Source of the DNA: Prosopocoilus inquinatus
Taxonomy: Eukaryota > Arthropoda > Insecta > Coleoptera > Lucanidae
Assembly (NCBI GenBank): GCA_036172665.1
Contig: CM069870.1
Coordinates: 66,278,212-66,342,211 of the forward strand
Direction: 5' to 3'
DNA: 64,000 nt
A model generated the notes under the pieces. It made no database searches. It was not told the DNA's origin and was given only the letters and a program-made list of their open reading frames with translations. The position numbers and the translations under genes are program-made. This document shows positions 34,111 through 46,500 of this stretch, piece after piece. Each line of letters begins with the position of its first letter. Position 1 is the first letter of the stretch.

Positions 34111-35865
34111 AGTGGAATGTTCCATTTTACTGAATAGATACTCGTAAAGGGTTACTTATAATTTGCATGGTCCTTTTCGAATTGGAATTCGATGGCCGGG
34201 AGCTAAGACGTTTACCCTCAGCGCCTGTTGCGGTCAGGGAAGCGAGAAAGAAAGAAAGAACATTAGGAATGAGAGACCTAACCAACGGCAAATGAATGTT
34301 TATTGTAACTCCGTCCTCAGATGATACTGTTTGTCTATAATATTTAAACAAAAAAGAATCTAGCCAACATAATAATATAATTTTAAATTGAAAATACAAA
34401 TTGGTCAGAAGTAACTGCTTGAGTTGGCAATGCCGAATTTAGTTTTAAAATGGTACAACTCGTGTCACTTCCGGTTGTTGTGACAGCAGCGTTGTATTTC
34501 ATACGCAAATTAAAATGCCGGATGTAACCTACAATACTGTCCGTGTTGACATTACGTCAAATAAACCAACAAAACAATATCCGGTTGCAGTGTTGCAAAT
34601 GGTTGTGTAAGAAAATGCTCTTGATTGTATTACCAACTTAAACAGTTATACTTGAACACTTTGTATGTATTACAATTTAACCTTTTCCAATTTTGTACAT
34701 TTCCCACATTGTAAAAATGTAAAAATTCAATTACGAATCAAATTTTTACTAGAAAATGTTTTCCATAAATATCGGGTTTGAGATAAAAAAAAAAATGTTT
34801 CAAGACATAACTCTGCTATATAAAAAAAAATTGATTCGTTTTCATTTATTTTAACGAACCCAGTGACTCGATCACTGTATGCAAAATTAATTCACGTGGT
34901 CTGGAAGGTTTTAAATCTTCCTTAAAATGGTTCACGAGAACTAATTATTATTGATTGTTGCCGGCATGAGGCTACAAAATAAAGTGTAACTTAACCACGC
35001 ATTTAATTTATTACTTATTTTCAATAAACATTGAACTTGTTTGCTTATAGTAAAGTAGTGAGACTAATGAGTTTCGACGAGCCTTGCAGTCTGCAGGCAT
35101 GCAACCGACTTGGACAAGTCGCCGCGTAAAACTGAATTCGAAAATGAAACGACATTCAAACTGTCTAAAAGAAATGAAGAGACGCGCAAAATTTCATTAT
35201 TGGTTAAGAGATATTTTCCTAAAGCGGCTGCATAACAACGTTGTTCCCAGACCTTCGAGGAGCAATTTAGTTAAACCTTTTCGGAAATATAAAATTTTAC
35301 AATCTGAGGACCGAGCCAACGAAAACGTCACTCAGAAAGTGGCCTATGATTAACAAAGCCTGGACATCTGGCCGGTAAACTTGTAAGCAAATTTGTCGTG
35401 GGAAAATACAAAATTCTACTTAAATGGCATTTTAAATCGATTTGAATCTTAAAACTAAAACAATGATTTTGTAACAGATTCATTGGACGTAGTAGGTCTT
35501 GAAATATTTCGCATTTTACATATTGTAAAATTGGTAAATATCCCTCAGCTGACTGTCAAATTACCAAAGATTTTCATTCTTGTATTCCACGCTTCGTCGC
35601 TGTTGATTTTGCGGTGGGTGAAAATTTTGAAAAACTAATTATTTTCATACAGCAGACGCACTTTAGGCATGTAAGAGATTAATCAGTTGATGTTCCTAAA
35701 CGATAATTACATTCTTTTTTTTAAGTTATTGTGATGTGATGGCTGACACTATCCTTAATAAGCGGCAAAAGTTCACATTTTATTTTTCAAAGGTCACCCG
35801 ACCAATTAAACCTTTCGGACAACGGTGTGATGGTCTGATTCGATGCGCGACGAATCATCTGAGAA
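34110..35865. other. Unassigned sequence
   Basis: Contains short simple runs (GAAAGAAAGAAAG near 34247) and open frames at 34127 (minus) and 35084 (plus, 89 aa, Lys/Arg-rich) without recognisable domains. Confidence 0.35.
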
Positions 35866-37871
35866 CAACGAAACTTAAACGGACGGGAAAACAAACGAAG
35901 GAAAAAAGAAAAACTAAAGAAAAGACAATCGGTTAAAAGTAGAAAGCAATTTTGGAAACAACGAATCACCAAAACAATTTTTCTAAATAGATGCATTGCA
36001 TTAGAAAACAAAAAAAACGAAAGAAATATCTTAAAGTAACTTCTTTAAAATACGCTTATCGAAATATAACCAATATTAAGCAACAAGACAAACTAAAAAC
36101 AAAAACAATCCGTTTCAAAAAAGAAAAAGGCAATTTTTCGAAACAAATCAATTTTTAAAACAGTAAATAAAAAAAAATCACCGATATACATATTTTATTA
36201 GAAATAAAAAAGAAATTGAAATTATGTTTATCGAAACGTAACTAATATTAAAGTAACGAGACAAACTAAAAACAATCCGTTACAAAAAAGAAAAAGAAGA
36301 AGGAGTCTAAGCGACTTAAGAACTAAAACTGTGCTACCGAAATATTAATAGTAAATAAAAAAGAACAAGAGATGTTTTTTTTTCAAATAAAGAAACAATA
36401 AAAATGTGTTTTCAAAATAATACGTAACAGCCATTGAAATAGAACAAAAAGGTAAACGATCTAAAAAGTACGAAATTAAATAAATAGAAAAAATAAAATT
36501 AAAAAGAAAAACACACGGCGAGCGATTAAAAGTAAAAAGCTATTTTAGAAATAATAAATCACTAAGACAATAAAAAATAATAAATGAAAATATCACCTAA
36601 ACAAATAAGAAATGAAAATATTACCTAAACAGTAAATACATAAAAATATCTCCTGAACAGTAAATAAATGAAATTATCGTCTATATACATATTATAATAG
36701 AAAACCAAAACAAAAGAATGACGTTTATCAAAACGTCAGTATTAACTAAGAAGACGAATTTTCTAAATAAAACGGGGAAAGAATAAGAGATATGCCAATA
36801 AAATAAAACACAAACGAGATCTCAGGTGAGATCGCAATTTGAACAGATGGAAAAATATTTAAGAAGAAACAAAAGTCTATCGCTTAAAAGTTAAGAAACA
36901 ATTTTGGAAGCAAGAAAATACTGAATTACGTAATTAATAAGACAAATTAAAAAAAAACAGTTTCAATAAAAGAATATAATATAAAACAAAACACAGACGA
37001 TCTGAGACAAATGTAATTTAAATAGATGGAGAAAATTGAACGAAAAACACAAAAGGTAAACGATTAAATATGTGAAGCTTTTGAAAATAATGATTTACTG
37101 AAATTTTCAAAAAGAAATAAATCGCCGATATTTAATAAAACAATAGAAATTAAATCAATATTAATTAACGTGACAAACTACAGACAAAAAACAAGCAGTT
37201 TCAACAAAAACATTTAATATGAAACAAAATACGAACGAGCCGAGGAGAACGTAGTTTAAACGCATGGTAAAAAACGAAAAAGAAAAACAAAACATTAAAT
37301 TTTGGAAATGAAAAAATTATCAAAAAAATTTAAGACAACTAAAATAAATGAAAAAGTCACCGACATTTCACGTTAGAGGAGAAATTTTGAAGAAAAAATA
37401 GAAAAGAAGAACGAAACACGACCAGTTTATGATGAAACTGTGCTGCCAAATTATTATTATTTTTTAAATGGAAAAAAGTAATAAAATTAACAACTCACAG
37501 GTACGTAATCGTCCGTTTTTCTTTTAATTAATAGTGAACAACAGAAAACCAATCAAAACACATTCAACAACGGCGAAAAGCCAACGAAAATTTCTTCAAA
37601 AAAATTAAAAAAAAAACAAACTCATATCCAAGATTATACATAATAAACGATGCAATAAAATAAAACCCAATCGATTTGATATGAACGTATTTAAATAGAT
37701 GGAAAAAAGAAACAAAAGGTAGTCGATTAATTAAAGGTAAGAAGTAATTTCGGAAACAACAAATGACGAAATAAAAAAATAGATAAAATCTTAACGATAT
37801 TTAAAAAAAGGCAAAAGAAATATTTTGAACGGAAATTATGTTTATCAAAAATCCAAAACGTATTAACAAAT

Positions 37872-38002
37872 AAAGCTAGGTTCAGATGCATGTAAAATAT
37901 TTAGAGGATCGGTTCTTTCAAAAAAAAAATAAAAATACAACCAATCAAAAGCAATCCGCAGCAAATATTTTGCATATCCGGAATGCATGCGAACTTAGCT
38001 TT
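37872..38002. mobile_element. Small foldback element, about 131 bp
   Basis: AAAGCTAGGTTCAGATGCATG on the left faces the complement of AAAGCTAAGTTCGCATGCAT on the right, with weaker pairing inward (AAAATATTT in both arms). No coding capacity. Confidence 0.5.
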
Positions 38003-38062
38003 AGATAAAGATTTTAAAAAAGACGGCTGGGTTGGGTTGGGTTTTGGATTAGTATCAACATA

Positions 38063-38651
38063 CAGTGTCTTTCAAAAAGTGTGCTACAAATGGGAATTTT
38101 GTTTATCATTGATTTTTATAAAAAAATTATTAATGCAGGACGCTTCTGCATCTCTTAAAATCAAATTGGGAAACGTCAAATAAAATTTTTCTTGAACGGT
38201 ATACAGCATTGACACCGAGAAATGAAGATCGCTTAAGAGTAAAGATAGAAAAAGATAGAAAGATATGAAATTATAGCCTAATATCTCAAAAATAAAAACA
38301 TCGCATTTTATTGAGAACCATCCTTTGCACACTGCATTAGGACATACAGGTGGGGTTAAAGTATCCGTTAAAATAATATGAATAGAAAAACATCAAATAC
38401 ATTCTCATTTTTCAATTATTTCATTTTTTTGAGTGATTATTTTCATACATTCCGAAACTTTGTGCTTTTTTGTAGCATGATAGCAATTCATTAAAATAAT
38501 CACTCAGAACCAACCAGCGGTAGTCATTTCTTAGTGTCCGCGCTGTATACTATTCAAGATAAATTTTATCTGACATTTTCCAATTTGATTTTAGGGTATG
38601 CAGAAGTGTCTAAAAAATTCCCATTTGTAGCACACTTTTTGAAAGACACTG
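38063..38651. mobile_element. Tc1/mariner-type foldback MITE, 589 bp, TA target
   Basis: Ends CAGTGTCTTTCAAAAAGTGT and its exact complement, with TA on each side (38061-38062 and 38652-38653). The first 37 bases pair perfectly with the last 37. Inner blocks (GCTGTATAC / GTATACAGC, AATCAAATTGG / CCAATTTGATT) extend the pairing past 100 bases. A second small inverted pair (GAGTGATTATTTT, 38431 and 38493) lies at the centre. Confidence 0.85.
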
Positions 38652-38749
38652 TATATTAACAAATAAGACAAATCAAAAACAAAAAATAAGTCGGTTCAAA
38701 TAAAAGGAATATGAAACACGAATGATTTTAAACTAACCAAAATATTAAT

Positions 38750-40984
38750 TAAAATGATTTTACAACAGGAAAAAAAAACAATTTCAAATAAATAACAATT
38801 ATTAAAATGTTAGATGATATGGAGGAACGAATGTAGATTTTGCAATATTAAATAAAGACCTAATATATTTTTTTTATAATTTGAATGTACAGTCATACTT
38901 TTTAGTAATGTCTCTCCTACAGTAATTTAAATTGCGGCGTGATGCTTTCTGAGCATTATAATAGATAGACACACAAGCATATCAGCAAGTAGGCAAACAA
39001 ATACAAATGAAACATATGAAATAATATTCGAAGCGTGTTTGTTTACTGTTAGACAGACACTTAACATTTTCTTTGGGAGACATTACTTTTAATTTTGTTT
39101 TACAAAGGGAGGTATAAAAAATAATTCAGGGTGTACACTTCTGCTATAAAGTTTTCGGAGTACGAGACATGCCACTGGCAGTAAGAAATTTTATGCCTTG
39201 CAATTATGAACCTTATAGCTTTTACAACCGTACCTGCTACCCCGATAATAAAACCGGTCATCGCAAACACAGCGATTTAACACAGATGCGAACTTATTCA
39301 ACCAACTTGAATAATCTGCTAGAAAGACTTTCATTGTAGTTGGATGGATAAGAAATTTAACAAAATTTATTTTCTAAATATTATAACATGTGTAGTAAAT
39401 AATGTGTGCATTATGAAATTAAAATTTCTGAAACTTTGGCAATTGAAATTAAATAAGTCAATAAAATAAATCTGTTATTTTTCGTTAATTAAATTTAACT
39501 TTCTATTTTCATTAAATACACATATGTTTTGCAACTAATTAATATAATAATATTTCAGACATAATTCATGACATTCATAACTGACATTAACATCATATTT
39601 GTTTTATTGAAACTTGTTTGCATATTCTGCCATGCATTGACATGTTTTTTTTTATAACTGAACCTGGGAATATTTACCTTTTATGTTTAGAGTTAATAAA
39701 ATAAGTCACGGTATGTATAGATGCTTCATTTTAGGATCCGCAGAAAAACATAACAGCATAAAAGTCATAGGTTTTTATATGTGATATCTCTTTATCACGA
39801 AGAACAAAAGGGTATCATAAAACAGAGGTTCGGTAAAATGAAACATAATTTTTCTTGATGTCGAAAATATTTTACATGAATAGGTTTCTTGACATGTGAA
39901 TAAGACGTGTATGATAAAATTGAATTGAAAATATCAATATATTAACATTTATAAAATAAAGATGACGTGAAAAAATGTAAAATATAACGGAAATGCTTAA
40001 ATAGCATAATAGAAACCGTTTAAATAGCGACATCCTGCGATCGCTTCTGCTGACGAAGCCCCAAATAGGACTGAAACAGCTGTACAGAGGAAAGGGACAA
40101 AATAACTAGAATCAAAATTGTGAGGTCTTCTATTTACTTAAAAATAAATAAAATCGAACATATGTCCTAATTGTTATTATTCTCTTAAAATTATGTGAGC
40201 TTTCCGTATGGGAAAGCTTGTCGGTGAGCTAATAAATCACCCTGTATTTCATATTTACTAAAAATCTAGTTATGTATTTCTCGTAATGAAAATTTTAGAA
40301 TCCACAGAAAAACATACACAAACTACAAACGAATAAAATTTTTGTGAAGTCAAACAAACCAGAAATGTATAAAGGCAGAAATTTGGTATAATTATAATTT
40401 TCCAGATTAATTAACATCGTCGATTCTTTATAGCAATTTAACATTTATATGTCTTTATAATATGATCTGAAATCCTGTTATTTAACAATATAAAATATTC
40501 TAATTAAAAAAAAACATTTTTTGTTCAATTTTTAAGTTAAAGCAAAAGAGAACAAACAAATTCGCCACCGCGTCCGCGTTCGCAACCGCGCGTCGCCTCA
40601 ATAAATACTCGGAACCAAATACTGGCAACGAAATTCAACAAACCATAAACATCTGCACCGGCCGGGGTTTAATAGGACCTAAGTAAACAACCCTCCTATC
40701 GGGGTGCGGAGAAAGTGTCTCTGTTCCTTAAGGTTCGAAATATATTAGGCCCGTTTCAATAAGGTTCAAATTCGAACGATTTTATTGCTTTTCATTTCGA
40801 AACTTTTAAGCATTAGTGTACAACATAGAAATTCTGTAATCTCAGTCAAAATACGAAGAAACAAATTCAAATGAACCTTCCTGGACCCGACCGTTTGGTA
40901 CGTTCCGAAACTATTCGTGGAAGCGTTAAAAATAAACACAAACAATAACTAGTCATAGACAGAAACATCTGTTCGGAGCACGCA
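38750..40984. other. Unassigned AT-rich sequence
   Basis: GAACCTGGGAATATTTAC near 39660 resembles the interior of the hAT-type MITE at 53421-54055, so an old related copy probably lies around 39500-39720. A short ATG frame (56 aa) at 39169-39339 has no recognisable domain. 40560-40700 is GC-richer (CCGCGTCCGCGTTCGC) without a frame. Confidence 0.4.
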
Positions 40985-41190
40985 AGTTATATAATGGTTA
41001 AAATACCTTTTGTACTTTCTAATCACTATGTAATTACTATCATTAAGCTAACATTATAATTAGTATAAATAGGTCAGAACTAACTATTGTAAGACAAGTT
41101 TGACATTAGACTCGTTACTGTGTATGTCACTTCCGTTGTTGTGTCGAAATAAAGTTTTTTATCGCGACTTCAGAAAACACAAATTTAATT
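40985..41190 (+). repeat. 5' LTR, 206 bp
   Basis: Starts AGTTATATAATGG and ends TTTAATT. It has a TATA box TATAAAT at 41064-41070 and a poly(A) signal AATAAA at 41148-41153, giving a U3-R-U5 order. Base-for-base identical to the 3' LTR as far as I can compare by eye. Confidence 0.93.
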
Positions 41191-41210
41191 GGCGCAGTCA
41201 GTAGGATTGG
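41191..41210 (+). promoter_or_regulatory. Primer-binding site, tRNA-Ser type
   Basis: GGCGCAGTCAGTAGGATTGG directly abuts the LTR end. This is the pattern used by errantiviruses primed by the 3' end of tRNA-Ser. Confidence 0.8.
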
Positions 41211-41489
41211 TGCACCTTGTGTTTTTGCATTGTGTCCGAAATACAAGGCTTGGTTTCAACCATTTGGCATCAAGACGAAGAAAATTCTGAAGAAAACTCT
41301 CAAGAACTGGCAGCGGCATCGACCAGGTCTACAGCAGTTTCGCAGCAACGTCCAAGGAATCAACGACGTAGTGAACCATCTTCGAAGGTTATAGCGTAAG
41401 AGATTCTTTTCCTTTTTCCTTTTATTCTTTCTCTCTATTTCAATTGCTGATATTACTGATGATTAGAATAAAAGTTTAGTATTTACTTG
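41211..41489 (+). promoter_or_regulatory. Leader with candidate splice donor
   Basis: Untranslated leader between primer site and gag. AGC|GTAAGA at 41396 is a good 5' splice site and would pair with the acceptor before env. The 60-codon frame from 41217 begins with TTG, not ATG, and is probably not translated. Confidence 0.5.
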
Positions 41490-42767
41490 ATGTATGAACC
41501 AGAAATTAACGAATTAATTGAAAATTTTAACGCGATTGTAAATTTACAAAATACAGTAGAAAATTTAGTAGTAACCAATAATTTAAGAGAAGAAATGGCA
41601 ACTAATTACCAATTACTCAAATTGTACATAGATACTATTCCAAATTTCTCTGGAGATTCCCATACACTAGAAATCTTCATTGATAGCTGTGAATATCTTA
41701 TAAAAACTTATTCGAACGCTAATGAAGCTGACCCGATAAATAAATTCTTGATAAAAGCTGTTATAGGTAAACTCCAAGGTAGGGCTTTAATATTAGTAGG
41801 CTCGAGAACAGAAATAACGAAATGGTCCGAAATAAAAGAAGCATTACGTCTTTCATTTGGAGACCAAAGAAATTTAGATTGTTTAGTACAAGACTTATTA
41901 ATATTAAAACCACAAAAGAATGAAAGTCCTCAACAATTCGGTTCGCGAATTCAAGATGCTAGAAGCTTAATCATTTCTAAAATAAACTCATCACAAATGC
42001 CAATGAATGAAAAGTTATTATGTTTAAAACAATATGATAATTTAGCATTAAAAACCTTCATAAGAGGATTAACAGGCATGTTACAATACACTATTAGAAT
42101 TCGAAATCCTAGTAGTATAGAGCAAGCCATAAGTTTCGTTATAGAAGAAGAAAATTTCATGTATGCTCAAAAACAAATGAATCCTTTCAATCATGTTCAA
42201 GAACATAAAACTTTTCCCTCAGCCGTAAAACCGAATCCCTTTCCGACAAAGAATCCGGCATTTCCATTTCCACAAAGAAATCATAACTTTCAAATGCCTC
42301 CACCTCAATTTTCAAATTATAATCGGAATAATTTCTTTAAACCAAATCAAAATGCAATACATAAAAATGTATTTCAACCCACCTATCAGTCTAAAAATAA
42401 TCCGACACCTATGTCAGGAGTTTCTACATCTGTAGCTAAACCACGGTCTATGAATTTTAAAAATCAATCACCTTTTAGAAATAATAATATATTCAAAAAC
42501 ATTGGTCCACAAAAAGTTCATGTTGAAGAACTACATCAAATGAATAATATAGAAGCAGAAGATCATGATATTGAAAATTACACTTCAATTCAAAGTAATG
42601 ACTATAATGAAGTTGAAACAAGTTATAATTATCCGCGACATTCCGATCCACAAGAATGCAGTGAAAGTGAAAATTTTCATCAAACTAGTAATAATTATGA
42701 TGACAGTAATGAACTTGCTAATTACGAAAATTTTCCAATTGCCGACCTTGTCCAGGAAGATACTTAA
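41490..42767 (+). CDS. gag: Gag polyprotein
   Basis: 425 aa from the ATG at 41490 (the frame is open one codon earlier). The N-terminal half is helix-rich and Leu/Ile/Glu-rich (capsid-like region, with WSEIKEALRLSFGD about residues 110-125 and LKPQKNESPQQF about 140-151, typical of retrotransposon Gag). The C-terminal half is Asn/Pro/Phe/Gln-rich and low-complexity, ending acidic. No CCHC zinc knuckle is visible, as in other errantiviruses. The stop TAA is at 42765. The protease frame lies at -1, and a slippery heptamer sits 37 bases upstream of the stop. Confidence 0.88.
   Translation: MYEPEINELIENFNAIVNLQNTVENLVVTNNLREEMATNYQLLKLYIDTIPNFSGDSHTLEIFIDSCEYLIKTYSNANEADPINKFLIKAVIGKLQGRALILVGSRTEITKWSEIKEALRLSFGDQRNLDCLVQDLLILKPQKNESPQQFGSRIQDARSLIISKINSSQMPMNEKLLCLKQYDNLALKTFIRGLTGMLQYTIRIRNPSSIEQAISFVIEEENFMYAQKQMNPFNHVQEHKTFPSAVKPNPFPTKNPAFPFPQRNHNFQMPPPQFSNYNRNNFFKPNQNAIHKNVFQPTYQSKNNPTPMSGVSTSVAKPRSMNFKNQSPFRNNNIFKNIGPQKVHVEELHQMNNIEAEDHDIENYTSIQSNDYNEVETSYNYPRHSDPQECSESENFHQTSNNYDDSNELANYENFPIADLVQEDT
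42728..42734 (+). promoter_or_regulatory. Candidate -1 frameshift heptamer A AAT TTT
   Basis: In the gag frame it reads X XXY YYZ exactly, and a -1 slip here enters the protease frame, which is open onward without stops. A weak 7-bp stem (GAATTCA / TGAATTC, 42769-42775 with 42787-42793) lies downstream but farther than usual. An identical heptamer about 60 bases earlier (within 42665-42680) would run into a stop after slipping. Confidence 0.55.
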
Positions 42768-43510
42768 AGAATTCATCAATAGAAAGTGAATTCCGATCAT
42801 TTTTTGAATTGAATACATCTAATCCTAATACGTTACCCTATATACAAATTCAAAATCCACCTATAAAAATATTAATAGATACAGGTGCTTCAAATTCTAT
42901 ATTAAGACCACAAATCGCAGAGTACTTTTTTCCAGAAACAATTTATCACAGTCCATTTTCAATAAAAACTTGTAACGGAGAATCTAAAAGTAGATTTAGA
43001 GCAGACATACCAGCTTTTCCTGAACTAAATTCAAATTATTGTATTACCTTTTTATTATACAAATTTCACGATTATTTTGATGGAGTTTTGGGCTTAAATG
43101 ACATGAAATCTTTAGATTTAAAAATAGATTTAAAGAATAATATTATATATAACAATAATGTCTCTTTACCCTTGTTATACAGAAATAATTTCAATCCCAA
43201 TCTTAAACTATTAGAATTAAATGCACAAGAAATTACAATAGCAAAAATACCCGTTAGTGTCAATGATGGTGACATCATTTTTCCTGAGATAAGCGATTTT
43301 TTCAATTGTTATGTACCAGAAACCATTACTACATCTGAAAATGGTTTTGCAAAAATTGAAATACATAATTATACAGATAAATCAAAAACAGTTCGTATCT
43401 CAAATCCATTTCCGGTAGTTTCCTGTTCAGACAAATTTCTTGAAAATTATACCTTATTTAATATTGAAAGTAATAGTAAAAAGTCTAAAAAAAGGAAAGA
43501 AAACTCATAA
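42734..43510 (+). CDS. Aspartic protease region of Pol
   Basis: The frame has no ATG of its own (first listed codon TTG at 42809), consistent with expression by -1 frameshift from gag. The catalytic motif ILIDTGASNSIL (codons near 42865-42900) is the retropepsin active site, and a GVLGLNDM motif (about 43080) corresponds to the conserved flap/Gly-Leu region. The C-terminus is Lys-rich and ends TAA at 43508-43510. It overlaps the RT frame by 71 bases. Confidence 0.85.
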   Translation, partial: SNCRPCPGRYLKNSSIESEFRSFFELNTSNPNTLPYIQIQNPPIKILIDTGASNSILRPQIAEYFFPETIYHSPFSIKTCNGESKSRFRADIPAFPELNSNYCITFLLYKFHDYFDGVLGLNDMKSLDLKIDLKNNIIYNNNVSLPLLYRNNFNPNLKLLELNAQEITIAKIPVSVNDGDIIFPEISDFFNCYVPETITTSENGFAKIEIHNYTDKSKTVRISNPFPVVSCSDKFLENYTLFNIESNSKKSKKRKENS

Positions 43511-46500
43511 TTCGAACATTACAGACCTTATTAGAACAAATCATTTAAATCCAGAAGAAAAGAAAGCCATATTAAAGTTATGCAATGATTATTCTGATAT
43601 CTTTTACGATTCTGACAATAAATTAACCTTTACAAATCAAATCAAACATGAAATTAAGACTAACGACGAAATTCCTACATATACTAAATCTTACAGATAC
43701 CCCTTTGTACATAAAAATGAAGTTCAAAAGCAAATTTCTAAAATGTTAGAAGACGGAATAATCAGACCTTCTCAAAGTCCATGGTCCTCTCCTATATGGA
43801 TTGTCCCAAAAAAACTAGACGCAAGTGGTAAACAAAAATGGAGAATAGTAGTAGACTATAGGAAAGTAAATGAAAAGACTATAGATGATCGTTACCCTCT
43901 TCCAAATATTACTGATATTCTAGACAAATTAGGAAAATGTCAATATTTCTCTACATTAGACTTAGCTTCGGGATTTCATCAAATAGAAATGCACCCAGAT
44001 AGTATTCAAAAAACAGCGTTTAATGTAGAAAATGGTCATTATGAATATGTTAGAATGCCCTTCGGTCTTAAAAATGCCCCGGCGACGTTCCAACGCGTAA
44101 TGGACAACGTTCTAAAAGATTTGCAAGGAAAAATATGTTTGGTTTACATGGATGACATAATTATTTTTTCCACTTCTTTGCAGGAACACATAAATAATTT
44201 AAAATTAGTGTTTGATAAATTAAGAAATGCTCACTTAAAAATTCAACTCGATAAGTCTGAGTTTCTTAGAAAAGAAGTAGAATTTTTAGGTCATGTCGTT
44301 ACTCCAGAAGGTGTCAAACCAAACCCAAGAAAAATTAAAGCCATTCAAAACTTTCCAATCCCAAAAACTGTAAAAGAAATAAAATCGTTTTTAGGTCTTG
44401 TTGGCTATTACAGGAGATTTATAAAAAACTTTGCAAAATTAACTAAACCGTTTACTAAATGCTTAAAAAAAGGAGAAAAAATAATTCATGACAAAGACTT
44501 TTTAGACGCTTTTCAACTATGTAAGGATATTCTTATCAACGAACCAATTTTGCAATATCCTGACTTTTCTAGAACTTTCAATTTGACCACAGACGCTTCA
44601 AATGTTGCCATAGGAGCCGTCCTTTCTCAAGGTTCGATAGGAAGCGATTTGCCTATTGCTTATGCATCCAGAACTTTGAATCCTGCCGAATGTAATTATT
44701 CTACAATTGAAAAAGAATTACTTTCTATAATCTGGGCTACCAAGTACTTCCGTCCTTATTTATTTGGTAGAAAATTCAAAATTATCACCGACCATAAACC
44801 ACTACAATGGTTATTTTCACTAAAAGATCCTAATTCTCGTTTGGTCCGTTGGAGACTAAAACTAGAAGAATTTGATTATGAAGTTATATATAAAAAAGGA
44901 AAAAACAATACAAATGCTGATGCTCTATCTAGAATCGAAATTAATGCTTTAGAAAATGAATCTATGTTAGTAAATTTAGATGACATGGATAAAGAAATAA
45001 ATGATTACTTAAGTAATGTTTCGGAAGCACCATTACAAAATTTAAATGAATATATAGACGATATTGAAAGTTTTTTAAATAATAACAATGGTAATAATGA
45101 AAATGAAAACAATGACAATGATGATGAAGATGATAATACTATACATACTGCCATAGAAGATCCAGTCTTTAATATACCAATTATTGAAAAGAGTTTAAAT
45201 TGTTTTAGTAATCAAATAGTTCTATCTGCAAGTCCTCATAATATTCAAAAGTATATTCAAATTACTAAACCTTTTGAGAATAAAACCAGGATTAATGCTT
45301 CACTACCTTTATCAACGATTGACGAAGACTTAGTACAATTCATTAAAGAGTATTTAAAACCTAAAAAGACCTATTGCATATTTGTAAAAAACCCTGAAAT
45401 TCTAACTACGTTGTGCAATATTGTACAACATACTTTCAAAAATAATTCTTTCAAATTAATTAGAACCAATTCTTTCGTTAAAGATCTAATAACTTTGGAT
45501 GAACAAGAATTACAGTTAAAATATCATCATGAAACAAAAACTTGTCACAGAGGAATCAATGAAACTGAAACAGCATTAAGGAAGAAATTTTATTGGCCAA
45601 ACATTACAAATGATGTAACTAAGTATATTAATAATTGTGAAATCTGTCTGCAAAGTAAATACGAGAGACATCCAAATAAAATTCAATTAAAATTAACCCC
45701 ATCTAGTTCCAGACCATTTGAGCACATTCATATAGATGTATTTCAAATAGAAAAACAATTATTTTTAACTGTTATAGATACATTTTCAAGATACGCTCAA
45801 GCATATGAATTACCAGGACATTTTTCTACAAGTATTTTAGATGCTCTTTTAAAATACATTTCACATCATGGAATACCATCAAAAATAACTTTAGATAACG
45901 GTCCAGAATTTAATAACTCAGTAATAAAAGATTTTGCTAAATTACATAACATAGAAATTCACTTTACAACTCCTAGGAATTCAAATAGTAATAGTCCTGT
46001 AGAAAGACTACATTCAACTTTGATCGACATACTTAGATGTTTGAGATTAAAAAATAAAAAAGATAAAATTAGCAGTCTTATGCTACATGCAATAGTAGGT
46101 TATAACAACTCTATACATAGTGTTACAAAATTAACTCCCTTTGAAATAATACATGGGCATATTAATACAAATGATCCTATGTCCATTTCAGAAGAACAAA
46201 TTTTAAATCAATATATTACTAATCATAGAAATAACACTAGGTTATTGTATGAAAAAGTAAAAGAAAATAATAAAAATTATAAAGAACAAATCATTAATAA
46301 AAGAAACCAAAATTTAATAGAACCACCTGATTATCCTGAAAATGAAACTGTCCTTGTTGAAAATCCTAAAAAAGATAGAAATAAAATAGAACCCAGGTTT
46401 AATAAAAAGATAATTCAAGAAAATCTAAATGAAAAAGTAAAATTAAATAGTGGTGTTGTTCACAAAAAAATTATTGAGACCAATAAGGAAACTAAAACAG

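Larger units (their letters stand above)
35870..38750. repeat. A-rich degenerate tandem-like array
   Basis: Recurring blocks: TTTATCGAAAyrTAACyAATATTAA followed by GAGACAAACTAAAAACAA and CCGTTwCAAAAAAGAAAAAG (about 36054 and 36227), with diverged versions near 36722, 37150, 37850 and 38657; and ATCACCGATATACATATT-like blocks near 36178, 36665, 37115 and 37355. Two foldback elements (37872 and 38063) are inserted near its right end. Confidence 0.6.

Noticed and set aside
35084..35353. 89-aa Lys/Arg-rich ORF
   Set aside because: No domain, no splice sites, no context; compatible with chance.
38027..38048. GGGTTGGGTTGGG, like a TTGGG telomere repeat
   Set aside because: Only about three units, between two transposon insertions.
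41217..41399. 60-aa ORF in the errantivirus leader
   Set aside because: Starts with TTG, has no ATG, and ends across the likely splice donor; probably untranslated leader.
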